Source of the DNA: Chlorocebus sabaeus
Taxonomy: Eukaryota > Chordata > Mammalia > Primates > Cercopithecidae
Length of the DNA stretch: 64,000 bases
Reading direction: 5' to 3'
Assembly (NCBI RefSeq): GCF_047675955.1
Contig: NC_132928.1
Coordinates: forward strand, 47,176,889 to 47,240,888
Part shown: one piece after another, positions 10,607 through 24,600 of the stretch
How the letters are laid out: the number at the start of each line of letters is the position of its first letter
Numbering within the stretch: the stretch's first letter is position 1
Notes under the pieces: model-generated
What the model saw: the letters and a program-made list of their open reading frames with translations, nothing else
Databases searched by the model: none
What the model was told of the DNA's origin: nothing
Translations under genes and position numbers: made by a program

Positions 10607-12014
10607 TTTTTCGGAAGTAGAAGCTCTGGCAATACTAGGTTGGCTGACTTGAGCGGACTGTCTCTGACCCCTTTGGGACACGTTCTCCAGTTCACCGCAG
10701 TCTCTACCACTCCCTCCTATCTCTCATGGACTGCTTTATTCATTTATACACCCTGCCTGTATTCTACAGGTGACTGACTTAGTGACACTAGCCTAACTGG
10801 CATTAGAACATGCTATATCTGGGATCTTTGAAGGGAACATGTAAGAAACTGAAAGAAGCAATCACCAAGACTTAATAAAGGAGAAGATTTTTTTTTTTTT
10901 CCAACTCAAGGATGACCTATTAAGTATCATGAATCCTTTTAAATAACATGTTTGTGTGTTTGTATACCTACACATGAGTATACTCATGGTGAATGTGGAG
11001 GCAAAGATAATTAAGAAATAGGAAGATGGTGCAAAGATCTAAGTTAAAATGGATCAGGAAAAGTACCTTTCTTTTCCTTAAGTGGGGCCCATCTATTGCC
11101 AAGATGCAGGTTCAGCCATGTCCCACTCCAATGTGAGTGTATTTCAGTATGTGACCATGAGTTAGTATTTTGCTAGATCCTCGTCAGTCACCTTGTTGCT
11201 GGCCTAACATCCCCTCTAGTCTCATGCATGGGGCTTGTGACTTGCTCCTTTTTGATGAAGCGCTTCCCTGTTACCTCAATTTCACTAACTGAGCTCTTCT
11301 TTGTTCCTTACCTGGGTTCTTGCTTTAGTTTTTTGCCTGATTTTTAGGAAGTGGGATTCTGTTTCATGCCCACTCTTCCTTCTATTAATTGCAGTCCTGT
11401 TCTAAAGCTCTAGCCCTGATAGGGAAGGGAAGTCTCATATCCTTTTGTCCAGGCCTTCCTGTCTTGCTGGGCCTTCTCCCAGGGGCCCAGGGGGCTCTCC
11501 ACACCTGACCTTTCTTCAGCCTCCTCTAGAGTCACGTCTGCCTACAGTCTGCCTGGATCTCCTGCAATCACAGCCCCACCAGGTGACCTCAGAGTCTCAG
11601 GCATTCATGAGCTCTGCTCCAACATCGCCTTTTTCACCCTTGTGAAAAGTCCGGGAAATAAAAAACATCGGCACAGCAGGAAGTTTTGGCTGGAAATTTG
11701 AAAGGATTCTCCAAAAAGCTTTCCAGCCCTTTCCTGTTCTGTAACCCACAGAGATGACAAGCCAACCTCACCTCAGTGACCTCAGGTGGAGGGCTTGTTC
11801 AGGAAATTCTGACTCATTTTACTTCTGATTTTTTTTCTCAAAGGAGAGAAAATAGGCCTATTCATTTAAAATTACGACAACGGCTTAGGGATTTAGGTCA
11901 AAAACCTTAAAGGTTTTTAATCTACTAGTTGGCAAATGAACAGAACTCTCAGAAAGAACTATTCTTTTTGTGCATGAAAAGTTGCGTAAAAGGTTGGCAT
12001 AGAACAAAAACAGG
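10607..12014. other. Intergenic or distal 3' UTR, nothing recognised
   Basis: 1.4 kb of single-copy-looking sequence with an A-rich/T-rich spot near 10889-10900. No coding exon with good splice signals was seen on either strand. Confidence 0.4.
11916..11921 (-). other. Possible RGS22 poly(A) signal (ATTAAA)
   Basis: Reading down the minus strand from the RGS22 stop, the first ATTAAA-type hexamer I noticed is here, about 680 nt after the stop. I saw no AATAAA between it and the stop. There is no transcript evidence, and other 3' ends are possible. Confidence 0.2.
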
Positions 12015-12225
12015 ACAAAAAATCAGAAATGGTGTGTTCTAGTCCAGATGCTGCCATTTACTGCCCAGTAATCTTGGGAAAGTCACTTACCTTCTCTGTG
12101 AGTCAGATTCTTTAACTGTTTAAAAATAAATGATTTCTGACATGGTTGCCCACAGGGTTGTTGTGAGGACTTTCTGAGACAATGGGTGTGAGTCACTGTC
12201 TAAATGAGAGATCCTACCATTAAAA
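12015..12225 (+). mobile_element. MIR SINE
   Basis: Contains ctagtccagatgctgccatt, tactgcccagtaatcttggg, aaagtcacttaccttctctg, tgagtcagattctttaactg and acagggttgttgtgaggact in MIR order. It lies about 370 nt past the RGS22 stop, antisense to the gene, so it may be part of the 3' UTR. Confidence 0.85.
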
Positions 12226-12598
12226 GACACCATCTGTCCCTGCTGATAATTATAGCACCTTGCTCCTGATTGCCTTCAGTGATCTCTACATCCATTTCAT
12301 GGGATTCTTTAACAACCTGAGCCAGGGTTTGCACACAGCCGCGAAGCTGTGGAGCAAGACCTAGAGCCCAGGTCTCCCGACCCAGCTCACTGTGGAAAGA
12401 AGCGCTTCCTCTCATGCTCTGCCCAAGTCTTACCCATTGCAGTCTGGTCCTGCCATATCTGGGCTGTCACCCCATTGCCCTTCTTGATCATTTCTGGGGA
12501 AGATGGCACCGGGGCCTTTCATTTTTGAGCAGAAAAGGTTCTGTCAGTGTTAGGAGGCCTCTGAGAGATGATTTGCCTCTGCTGGGGATCTGGTTTGA

Positions 12599-12635
12599 TT
12601 ACTTCTTCTCTTTTTTGGTGTAGGATAATTTTTGT
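12599..12635 (-). CDS. RGS22: RGS22 terminal coding exon (37 nt with TAA)
   Basis: After the acceptor ctctcccttcag only 37 coding nt remain: a split Gly, then QKLSYTKKEKK and TAA (12599-12601). I recall human RGS22 ending with a nearly identical lysine-rich tail, which is why I chose this exon over reading into intron sequence. The 3' UTR continues toward lower coordinates; its end is not certain. Confidence 0.87.
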
Positions 12636-15600
12636 CTGAAGGGAGAGAGAACAACCAGTTATCACAATTATGATGCAGTAATTGAAGTTGTGTTCTCTGT
12701 TGGTTTGTTGCTGTCATTTCCTTTAGGAATGGCAAGAGCCAAAACTGAAACCTTCAGGCTTCAGAATAGGGCTTCTCACATTCTTAATCTCACCTTCCCC
12801 AAGGTCTTATAAACTCTGAAGCCATGCATTGCTTTTCCAGTGTAAAGAGCTTCAAAGTATCTGGTTTGTCTTCTGGGAACTGGCACTGGCACTGGCAAAT
12901 AATGCCTGGGCAGCTCCAAGTCCCTGTTGGAAGGGCAGGTCTGGAAACAGGCCTGATAAGTGACATGGCTGGCGAGGACACCAGGCCTGTCATTCAGAGG
13001 CTGCTGTCTACCACTTTGGCCCTCAAATAACTCTTTGGCACTCATCAGCTATGGTTTTCATGACCCCTGGGGATTCTCTCAGAGCCCTAATTTAGCATCA
13101 GTTTCACTTGGAAGCTTGTGCAGAAGTGAGTTAAGCTGAAGCAGATTTTAACAGACTCAAGTCCCTTCTGTTCTTATTGCCAATATCCTGCCAAGCAGAA
13201 GAACAGATCTTCTTTCTTTCCCACCTTATGCACCCTGCCCTGAGCAGCCTGGACTATTTGGAAAGCTGGCAATAAAAGATCATCTGAATAAAGAGAATGT
13301 AGGATACATATACACAATATAATACTAATCAGTTATAAAAAGATAAAATCATGTCTTTTGCAGCAACATGGATGGAACTGGAGACCATTATCTTAAGTGA
13401 AATAACTCAGAAAAGGAAAGTCAAATATTGCATGTTCTCAGTTATAAGTGAGAGCTAAATAATATGTACACCTGGACATAGACAGCAAAATAACAGACAC
13501 TGGAGACTTGGAAGGGTGCAAGAGTGGGAGGTGGGTAAGGGATGAGAAATTACCTAATGGGTACAATGTATACTATTTGGATGCTGACTACACTAAAACC
13601 CCAGACTTCACTACTTCCCGATATATCCATGTAACAAAACTGCACTTGTACTCCTTAAATGGACAAAAATTAAAAATACAAATCAAAGATCATCTGGGAC
13701 ACTTCCACAGCAGTAGCATTCTATTGAAAAGTGGGTCAGAGACTCCAACTTCTTAAAAGTGCTTGTCCTATTGGAGGTAAGAAAAGACCCCCATAGAGAA
13801 ACACCTCCTTAACTTCCCACCAGAGGCAGTAAGTTCAGTTTCTAGGTTCTGCATGCTGAGGAGAGGCAGGGTACGAGGCTAGTCTCTGGAAAGTTTATAC
13901 CATCTCCCATTGCATGCTTGGACATAGCAGCTCTGAACTGAAGAAGAGGATTCCCAGCTCATGCCTACCCCTGGACAGGATGCAGCTGTATGGCAGATAC
14001 CACGAGTCTTGGCTGAGTAAGGTTGCTTGAGGAAGCTAAAGAGAAATACAGAGAAAAACTGCATCAGAACTCATGACACAGACGCAGTCACTGAAAGGTC
14101 TCCAGCCTGGAGGACCATGCCGGGAGGGTTTCCATGGACACCTCCAGGGCAGGGGTTGGAAAGTGAAGGTAAAGCAGGCCTGTTCCAGGGATATTCAGGA
14201 GACCTGGTTTCTACACTGCAATTTGTGTGTTTGTGTGTGTCCCAGGAGACCTTTCGGCTGGACACGAAGGCCATGATGTCAATCACATCGACCCAGGGAA
14301 GTAAAATAGGAGATTAGGGTGGATGAACACTAGAATCACAAGACTTTAGGACTGTTTGGAGCCTACGGATCACAGGCAGTGTTCCATAGTGGCCTCCCCC
14401 CTGAAACAATGAGGAAACATGTACAAATGGGCAGGTCAGGTATGCTGGCATTTCATGCCTGTAAGATGCAGAAAAGCAGTATTTCCAACTTCTTCCCCTA
14501 ATAGAAGCTGGCAGTTGGGATAGAAAGGGAAGGTTTGTTAGGAGAGACCATGTGGAAACAAAGGCAGGGTTAGTGTGTGGGAGTGGGGTTGACTCCTTAA
14601 GACTGAAGATGGGGAAGAAAAAGGATATAATATGGCCTCAGTATGTGAGATTAGAACTGAAGGGTTTGTGACAGGGAAGAGATGCATAGAAGAGCCTTTA
14701 GGAAGCAGGAGGTATGAGATGGTGTGTTCAAACCAGCAGCTGGTCTCAGTGTGAGGGAGAAGTGACAACTAGGACATTGTGATAGTCTCTTAATAAAGAT
14801 CATACACCATGCCTGGAAATGAGGAGTCAGCAGAGATACAGAGAAGCTTAAGGTACCTGCCTTCCTGGGGTTACAAAAACCAAGAAGATAGAATTATTTA
14901 GATGAGAGTTGCCCACAGAGCCATGGAAGGAGGTCAGGAGACACAATTTTCACCTCCTCTCTGCCACTCACAAGCTATGTGATCTTCAGCAAGTTACTTT
15001 ACATTTTGGGGGTCTCAGTCTCCTTACAGTCAATAAGGGGATTGGCCAAGCTGGTTTTAAAGTCACCCTCTGATTGAGTAGCAAACTTTTGCTGTCAGTG
15101 GGGATCCAATTCCAACTCACAATTTTGAACTGAACTTATTGCTTCCCGTTGAGGCTGCAACCACTCAATACCTCTGAGCAAGGTGAACCTTAAGATGGCA
15201 TTGTCTCCTGGGGAAGGACAAAAACAAGCATTAAAATCACTTGCAACAACTCTTACTGAAATAAATCTTTCTAAGTAAGTAATAAAGCTCTTGTTTAACA
15301 CACCTTAGATTACAAAATGTTAATGATAAAACATTATCTAAATCTAAACCTTTGTATGTGAAATGCTATGGTTTGAATGTCACCTCCAAAACTCATGTTG
15401 AAGTTTAATCACCACAGAGATGGTATTAAGAGACAAGACCTTTAAAAGGTGATGAGGCTGGCCGGGCACAGTGGCTCACGCCTGTAATCCCAGCACTTTG
15501 GGAGGACGAGGCGAGTGGATCACCTGAGGTCAGGAGTTTGACCAGCCTGACCAACATGGTGAAACCCCATCTCTACTAAAAATACAAAATTAGCTGAGCA

Positions 15601-18600
15601 TGGTGGTGTGTGCCTGCAATTCCAGCTATGTGAGAGGCTGAGGCAGGAGAATTGCTTGAACCCAGGAGGTGGAGATTGTGGTGAGCCAAGATCACGCCAT
15701 TGCACTCCATTTCCAGCCTGGGCAATAAGAGCGAAACTCCGTCTTGGAAAAAAAAAAAAAAAAAAAGATGATGAAGCCACGAGGGGTCTGCTGTCATGAA
15801 TGGATTATTGCCATTGGGAGTGGGTTTGTTATAAAGGTGAGTTCAGCCGTCTCTTGTTCTCTCTCATACTCTCTTGCCCTTCTGCCTTCCACCATGGGGT
15901 GATGCAGCATAAAGTCCTTTGCCAGATGTTAGTGTCATGCTCTTGGACTTCCCAGTCCCCTGAATCATGAGCCAAATACATTTCTTTCTTTATAAATTAC
16001 CCAATATGAGGTATTTTGTTTTAGTAACACAAAATGGACTGAGACATGAGATCAAGGATGTGAAGCTGAGAGAGGGGAGCACCATGCTCAAGGTCTTGCA
16101 ACTTGTACATGATGACTCTCTGATGTTGTTCCCAGATTCACAGACCTGATTTCTTTGGTTTTCAGAACTTTCCCCTGAAAGACATTCAGCCTTGTCCTCA
16201 CCAGCCACTGCCCTGTTCACTATCCTCTTCCTTGTTAAAATTCCCTTGTGCTCAAGTACCAATCATAGCTGTATAACAGAGATACATTCTGAGAAATGTG
16301 TCATTAGGTGATTTTGTGGTTGTGTGAATATCATAGAATGTCCTTACACAAACCAAATGGCAGAGCCCACTACACATTCAGGCTTTATGGAATAGCCTAT
16401 TGCTGCTAGGCTACAAACCTATACAGCAAGCTACTGTACTGAATGCTGTTGCAATTGTGACACCATGGTATTTGTGCATCTAAACATATCTAAACATAGC
16501 AAAAGTGCAGTAGAAGTACAGTGTTATAATTTTATGAGATTACCATTGTATATGTGGTTTATTATTGACTGAAACATCATTATGTGGTGCATGGCTGTGT
16601 GTGTGTGTATATATATATATGCATATTTATTTTTTGTGAATTCGTACATAAGTAAATATGTGTATGCTTTCATATATCTGCTTTTTTATATATATGTCGA
16701 CTTTCATAAAAATTATATATACATAAAAACATATTTATCACATTAAAACTATATACGCAGGTTTTAATGTTGTCGCTTAACGCTATAAAATAAATGCTTT
16801 CTAAATGGGAGGGTTTAATGGAGATAAGAGCAGGGGGCTTCTTAAGCAGCAGAAAAGCAGATCATCCTCTCCATGTACCCTCAACATAGACTGTGACCGG
16901 CATGCACAGAGGTGTCCCGGAGTTATTGCTGGGGAGAGGTACCCTCTGCTAGCACTGCTAGTGACAGATAATTCATGCTTTACCCTGAGTCCTCCGTCTC
17001 CCTGAGGGCCAAGTAAATGAGCTGTCCCGGCTCCAGCAAACACCCTGGAGGAAGCCTTGAATTTGGCCCCTTGGGTCCTTGCTTTGTCTTCGCAAGTCTT
17101 GGTTGCTAGAGAATGGGGCTGTGAGTCATGGTGGAGCTTACCTCCACTCGAGAAAGGATACTTCTCAGTAGATTTAGGAGGGCTTTTTCTGTCCTTGAAC
17201 TTCTTCCCCCTGTACTGTAAGTAAGAGCGGATCGCCTTCCACAAACAAAACCTGTGGGAAGAAAGGCTTCTGGTCACAGGAGGGAACCCCCAGTGGAGGG
17301 GGCTGAAGCACCGAGCACAGGGGAAACGGGACCAGGCCAGTCCTCAGAGAATATGGGTGTCCAACAGAGAAGAGGAGAGCATCCTGGCCTTGGAGTACTA
17401 CCTGCCAGTGGCCTTTGTTCTGAGGCCTCCTCTTTGTCCAAACCTGGCTCCAGTGGGGGCCTGGCATGGGCAGTTTGTTGGGACTTCTTTCTGGAACCTT
17501 CAGTGAATGGAGCCTGTAAAGGGCCTGCTATCCCGAGGCCTGGGGTGAGGTTAACCCCTGAGGTGCACCCCAGCATCAGACTCTGTCATCCCTATCTGAC
17601 CCCACCTGGTATGGCCAGAGTGTCCGAAGGGCTTTTGCTCAGGTCCTAATCCTAGTTTCCACCCTGACCCTTACTGAGAGCCTTGACCACCTCACTCTAT
17701 TCCCAGCAGGCCCTTCCCTAGAATAGACCTGGTTTCTCATGTGAACTCAGATTTATATACTCTTTATGACTTTTATGTTCTCTAGAAGCCTGTGCAATAC
17801 TCACCACCATCTCTTCCTTCCTGGTTCCAAGCCCCTTGTTATCCCTACCTTCAGCCAGTCCTTGGATTGGACCCCTTGGAGGTCAATCTCGGCTAAGACT
17901 GAATTTATTTTCTATGGCACTTTGGCTCTGGTGGTTTTGCCTGCTGCCCTCCTCCCCTCTCTCTGAGGGACAGTCTGTTCTATCCCAGTAGACTTTTCCC
18001 ATTTCACTTGCTGAACTGGGTCTCCTTCCCCTAATGGACCTCCCAATATGCCACACATGCATTACTTATGGTGATGAGAGACCAAGAGACCTGGTTTCTA
18101 ATGCTGGTTTTACCACTTACCACGTGATTCTAGGCAAGTCCCTCAACCACTCTGAACCTCAGTCTCATCTGTAAAACAGGGATAATAATACTCCTCCCCA
18201 CCCACTGCATAGGGTCGTGGAGAGGTTCATTTAAGATAATATATGTAAACACAATTTGCATAACATAAATTTCTTTATAAGTATGTAGGAAAGTAAGTAA
18301 AGAAACTACAGGAGGAACAGGAATCCAAAGCCTCCCTAAAGCATGTCTCATTTTTCTAAGCGCATAGGAGACAGCTGAACACTGGCTCATTCAAGAGAAG
18401 CATATATTTCTCAGAGGTTCCCAATCCCTCCAAAAGTCTCTGGGTGAATATCTATTTAGTCCTTGCTAGGAGAACTAGAATTAAGTTCTAGACAACATTT
18501 GATGATCAAAATGTTAAATTGCTTGTCTTGAACTTAGATTTTTGTACTTCTCTCAGTTCTGTATTAAATAATTGTCTTAGGGATTTTAAAATAAAGGTTA

Positions 18601-21600
18601 GAGACTGGTAAGCAATTTCACACTTCTGTTTTAATAAAGTAACTTTTTTTTTTTTTTTTGGTGGAAGATGGGAAATTCTAAGAGTCAAAGTCACTTTATA
18701 ATCTAAGTGTCCTGATTATCTTTGTTTGGGAACATTTCAGTCAGGTGTCCTCTGGTCACTACCACCCAAGGCACTGCCATTCACCATGTGGAAGATATGA
18801 GCTGAAACTCTGGCAGACCACAGGAATAAATAGAAGAAATAACCAGCTGAGAGGGCTCAGGCCAAATCTCCACAAGACAGGTTAGAAACCAGTGGGCCAC
18901 AGATTGCGTTTGGCCACGAAATATCTGCATATATTTTGCTTGCTTCATTTTTGATTTTTGGCCTTCACAGTTTCTTCACCATGTTTTAGTTTTGTTAGTT
19001 GCCATATTTGCCACTTTAACCTTGGAAGAGATGAAATACACATTTGAATGTCTAGCTCCTCTTGATAATTGCAGTATCTAGCAACTGTGTCCCCCTCAGT
19101 GGTAATTATGGGGATTTGAGCACAGCAGAGCAAAACACTTCCAGCTTACTTTCTTCATGCAGCTCCTTAAGCACAAGCGGTTGTGTTAGCCTCAACAGAA
19201 TTTCTCCCCAAGTGGCTGTGGTTCAGTCTTATCTTCTTGTGAGAAACCCAGGCCTAAGAAAATCTCACATTCTTGCTCCAAGAAAGCATAGAAAGAGGAG
19301 GGGTGGGAAACCAGGCATTTTGGTTCTCAGTCTTACTCTGCCTTCCATCTGTGGATTCAGTGATTGGTGTTCTGTGTGAGGGATGGAGTGAGGTGAATAG
19401 GATAAGAAAACACCATCTCAGTTCCCCCTAGAAACTGGAAAAATGAAACAGAGTGCTAGAGGAAGACAGAAAACTCTCTCCAAACTAAATGTGTTTTCCT
19501 GACCTGGCAGTCACTGAATAAGGAGAAATGCTTACCTTTTCCAGAAGTACATAATGACGGGGAAGACAGACATGATAGCCCCATGGAAGACGCTCCGATC
19601 TAGGTAGCCCTCTGTGATGGCAGCAAGGATGGCATCCTTCTGGGACTCAGAGACATTCACCTACCCGCAGAGTGGGAGCCTGTCACTGACGGAAGCTCCA
19701 AGGGAAGGCAGAAAACCTCTCCTGGCCCCCAGAACCTCATGACCAACCCCTCTCCAAAAGGCAGATAGTTTTCATGGAGTTGCTAGGTAAAGGATATTTA
19801 GTTGACCAGGACTTACGAGGTGCCTGATAATTAGCTTTCTAATTGTCCTTGTGGGGGAAATGCTTCTTGGTGAAAGGCCAGAGTGGAGTGGGAGTCTTTC
19901 TTACCCTCAGCTTTGGAGGGATGTCAGAATTCAGGAAGAGTTTTTGGATAATGTTCATTTTGGACCGCATTAGGATCACATCATTCTCATTGTATGCCCG
20001 GTTGACCTGCAGCATGTGGGCTGAACTTACCAGATTATTAAATCTAAAAAAGAAATGTGAAGTAGGAAATCAGGAGGAGAAGATGAAAACAGTGACTAAC
20101 AAGGCCCCCAGCCTAGACTCATTTCTGGCCCAAAAAAGGCAAGGCCAGCTCTAGGCCAGGTTGTGACTTTATTCATTCAGTCATAATTCATCCATTGGCA
20201 AATATTGAGCACTTACCACAGGTCAGATAACACGTCAAGTGCCCCTTCAAGCGCACTGAATTCCTTCACCACAAATCCCCTTGTTCATCCCACCTTCCCT
20301 TCTTCACCCATTCTGGCCCTGCAGCATTGGCACCTCTAATGACTTAAAGGCCTAAGGACTATCTTGCTGTTCCCTCTCCTGTGCTGGCCTGAGGCAAGCC
20401 CTGAGATGCAGGCAGGTCCCACTCCTGTAGAGCACTTAAAGGCAATGAAAGGAGGTTTGGACTTAATTCCAGTGGTAATGGAAAGCCAGTAGAAGATTTT
20501 CTTTTTTTGTTGTTTTTTTGAGATAGAGTCTCACTCTGTCATCCAGGCTGGAGTGCAGTGGCGCGATCGCGGCTCACTGCAAGCTCCGCCTCCCGGGTTC
20601 ACGCCATTCTCCTGCCTCAGCCTTGCGAGTAGCTGGGACTACAGGCGCCCGCCACCACACCCGGCTAATTTTTTGTATTTTTTAGTAGAGATAGGGTTTC
20701 ACCTTTTTACCCAGGATAGTCTCGATCTCCTGACCTCGTGGTCCGCCCACCTCGGCCTCCCAAAGTGCTGGGATTACAGGCGTGAGCCACCTCGCCCGGC
20801 CACCAGTAGAACATTTTAGGCAGGAGAATGATCTAGTCTGGTTTGTGTTTTTAATAGGCTATGCTGGTTGTTATACAGAGAATAGTTTGTAAAGGTCAAG
20901 CGAGGAAGAAGAGGCAATGTGGTGGGAATGGGAGCAGCAGCAGGTGAGGCTATTCACTCTGACTAGTATCTCCCTCTGCTCCTCCATTGCCTCCCCCTAC
21001 ATCCTTTATTATCTGACTAACCCCTACTCTTCCTTAGCTTAGATTACCCAAGAATTTTTGGTCTCCCAAGAAACCATACCTGAGGACTTACAGTTGTCTA
21101 AATACTCTTCCTGCGCCTGAATCTCCCATAGCACCTATCATCCTGAGACACTTCCTAACTTTTGTTTGTGTCTTTTCTGCCATTCTCGTTAGTTTGTAGA
21201 GAGCACGTCTTAGTTGTTTTTTGTATATCTTAGAAGTAGAGAGCACGTCTTAGTTGTTTTTTGTATATCCGGTGTCAAACCCAGTGTTCAGTAAAGAGTG
21301 AGCAATCAACAAGCATTTGTGGAAATGAGCTAAATCCATCACTGGAGTGCAGTAGAAGATCTCTTAACCAAACTCTTCTAACCGATGCATGAGTTACCAG
21401 GTGTCCACATTTTTGAAAAACACACTGACTGATGCCCATGACATGCTGACTGCATAGATTAGAGGGACATCTTTAGTACACTCTCACCTTTCTCAAACTA
21501 GTAGATGTGAATGTGTACCAGGAGTTGTGTTTCTTCCCAAGTATCTTTCCCTATTGTAAAGATAATTAGTAACTATAATTTCTGTAATTAGTAACTTGTG

Positions 21601-24600
21601 AAAACTGATAAAATATGAACATGAAAGAAAAGTTATTATTTCTATGAAAACAAATTAGAAAGTTTTGGAAATTCTAATGAAGGCAAGTAGCTTTTTAAAA
21701 AAGTGCTGTTGGCTGGGTGCAGTGGCTCACACCTGTAATTTCAGGACTTTGAGAGGATGAGGTGGGCGATCAGACCTGGGAGATCGAGACCATCCTGGCC
21801 AACGTGGTAAAACCCCATCTCTACTAAAAATACAAAAATTAGCTGGGCATGGTGGCATGCACCTGTAGTCCCAACTACTTGGGAGGCTGAGGCAGGAGAA
21901 TCGCTTGAACCCGAGAGGCGGAGGTTGAAGTGAGCCAAGATGGTGCCACACTCCAGCCTGGTGACAGAGTGAGACTCCGTCTCATAAAAACAAAAACAAA
22001 AGACTGTTGAGTTAGGTGTGGCCAGGCAGTTTAAAACATAAGAAAAAGGTATAAAAATCCAGAAGGATTGAATTGCTTCACAGTAATCTTTAAATTCTGT
22101 TCCACTTTAAAGAAATAAAAATTCAAATCAGTAGACAGACACTCTAGGTTCCAAAATGTTAGCATAGAAGCAAGTTGGCTTCATTCTCCCATATGGAAAC
22201 TCAAAACAAACAAATAGTACTGAGATTATTATCAGCAATATCTCAGAACTCAAATATAATGAGACAGAGGAGAAAAAAGTAAAAAGAATGAAAAGTAATG
22301 AAGACACCTATAAGATATACAAAATTACTTCAAAGGAGCAAATCTAAAAATTATTGGTGTTCAAGGGGGAGTTGAGCAAGAGCAAGGAAAAGAAAACTTA
22401 TTCAAAACAACAACAGAAAACATTCTGAAACTTGACATAGACATACATGTTCAGGTACAGGGAGGTCAGAGAACATTAAATAAATTTGACCCAAATAAGA
22501 CTACCCCAAGTATTATAGTAATCAACTCTTAAAGGTCGAGGAAAAAGAGAGAATCTTAAAAGCATAAAAAGAAGAAAATAACATACAAAGAAGCTCCAAT
22601 TCATCAGGCAACAGACTTCTCGATGGAAACCATAAAGGCCAGGAGAAAATGAGAAAATATTTTCAAAGTGCTAAAAAATCAAAACAAAACAAAACAAAAA
22701 CCACCATCTAAGAATACTGTATCCAGTAAAGCTATCCTTCAACTATGAAGGAGAGATAGCCTTTCCTAGACAAACAAAAGCTGAGAAAATTCATGACCAA
22801 TAGACATATCTTATAAGAAATGCTAAAGAGAGTTCTTTATACTGAAAGAAAATGACACTAACATGCAAGAAGGAAGCATTTGACGGTATAAAACTCATTG
22901 GTAGAAGTGAGTGCATAGACCAACCCAGAATATTCTAATATAGTAATTGTGGTGTGCGATTCACTCATAACTCTAGTATGAAGCCTAAAAGACAAATTTA
23001 TCAGAAGGAACAATAGCTGAAGCAATCTGATAAGAGACAAGCAATAAAAAATATGCAAATTGAGACAAAATGTCCAAATGTTGAGAGGATGGAGTTAAAG
23101 TGTAGAGGTTCATTTTAGTTTTTTGTTGTTGTTGTTTCTCTTCTTTTCTTTGTGATGTAAGATAAGCTGTCATCTCATTAAAATAATTTGTTATATCCAC
23201 AAAATATTTTTGGTAATCCTCATAGTAACCACAATGCCGAAACCTATCACAGTTACACTAAAAATAAAAAGCAATGAATTAAAATATAGTACCACAGAAA
23301 ATTACTTAATCACAAAGGAAGACAGTAAGAAACGAAGAGAGGAGTTCAAGAACAACTGGAAAACAAGCAACAAAATGGCAGTAGTAAGTTCTTACTTATT
23401 AATAAGAATGTTGACTATAAATAGACTCAATTCTCTAATTAAAAGACATACAGTGGCTGGATGGATAAAGAAACAAGACCCAACTACATGCTACCTACAA
23501 GAAACTCACTTCACCTATAAAAACACACATAGACTAAAAATGAAGGGATGAAAAAAGATATTCTATGTGAGTAGAAACCAAAAAAAGAGCTGGGATACCT
23601 TTAGCGACATCAGATAAAATAGGCTACAAGCTGAAGACTCTAAAAAGAAACATAGTTATTATACAATGATAAAGGGGTCAATTCAGTAAGACGATATAAC
23701 AATTATAAATATTGATGCATTCAAGATGAGAGCACCCAAGTATATAAAGCAAACATTAAAAGATCTAAAGGGAGAGAAATGTTGCAATACAATAATAGTA
23801 GGAGATTTCGATACCCCACTCTTAGTAATGGACAGATCATCCAGAGAGAAAAATCAACAACAAAAAATTGCAGTTAAACTACACACCACACCAAATAGGT
23901 CTAACTGACATTTACAGAACATTTCACCCAACTGCTACAGAATATACAATCTTTTCATCAGCTCATGGAACATTCTTCAAAATATACCACAAAACAAGTC
24001 TCAACAAATTTCCAAAAGTAGATATAAAATCAAGCATCCTGTCTGACCATGATGGAAAAAAACTAGAAACCAATACCAAGTAGAACCTTGGAAACTGTTT
24101 CCTATAGTACATGGAAATTAAACAACATGCTCCTGAATGACCAATGGGTCAATGAAGAAATAAAGGAGAAAATTTAAAAATTCCTTGAAACAAATGAAGA
24201 TGGAAATACAACATTCCAAAATCTATGGGATACAACAAAAGCAGTACTAAGAGGAAAGTTTAGAAAATAAATACTTACATCAAAAAAGTAGAAAGACTTT
24301 AAATAAACAACCTAATGATGCCCTCAAGGAACTAAAAAACAAGAACAAACCAAACACAAATTAGTAGAAAGAATAAAATATTAATAATAAATATCAGAGC
24401 AGAAATAAATGAAATTAAGACTAAAAATTACAGAAGATTAATGAAACAAAAAGTTGGTTTTTAAAAAATATAAACAAAATCATTAAGATTTTAGCTAGAC
24501 TGATAAAGGCAGAGAGAAGACCCAAATAAATAAAATCAGAAACAAAAAAGAGACATAATCATTAGAGATTATTATGTACAACTATACACCAACAAATTGG

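Noticed and set aside
12550..12735. Minus frame ending LSEAS as the RGS22 C-terminus
   Set aside because: Joining the exon at 15121 directly to it gives a frame unlike the remembered protein. Using the 67-nt exon at 13969-14035 first gives the QKLSYTKKEKK ending, which fits.
16801..17277. 158-codon minus-strand frame
   Set aside because: Only 17142-17251 is an RGS22 exon; the rest is flanking intron that happens to be open.
17254..17649. 131-codon plus-strand frame in GC-rich intron
   Set aside because: No splice sites, domain or repeat-independent coding pattern; GC-rich DNA often stays open by chance.
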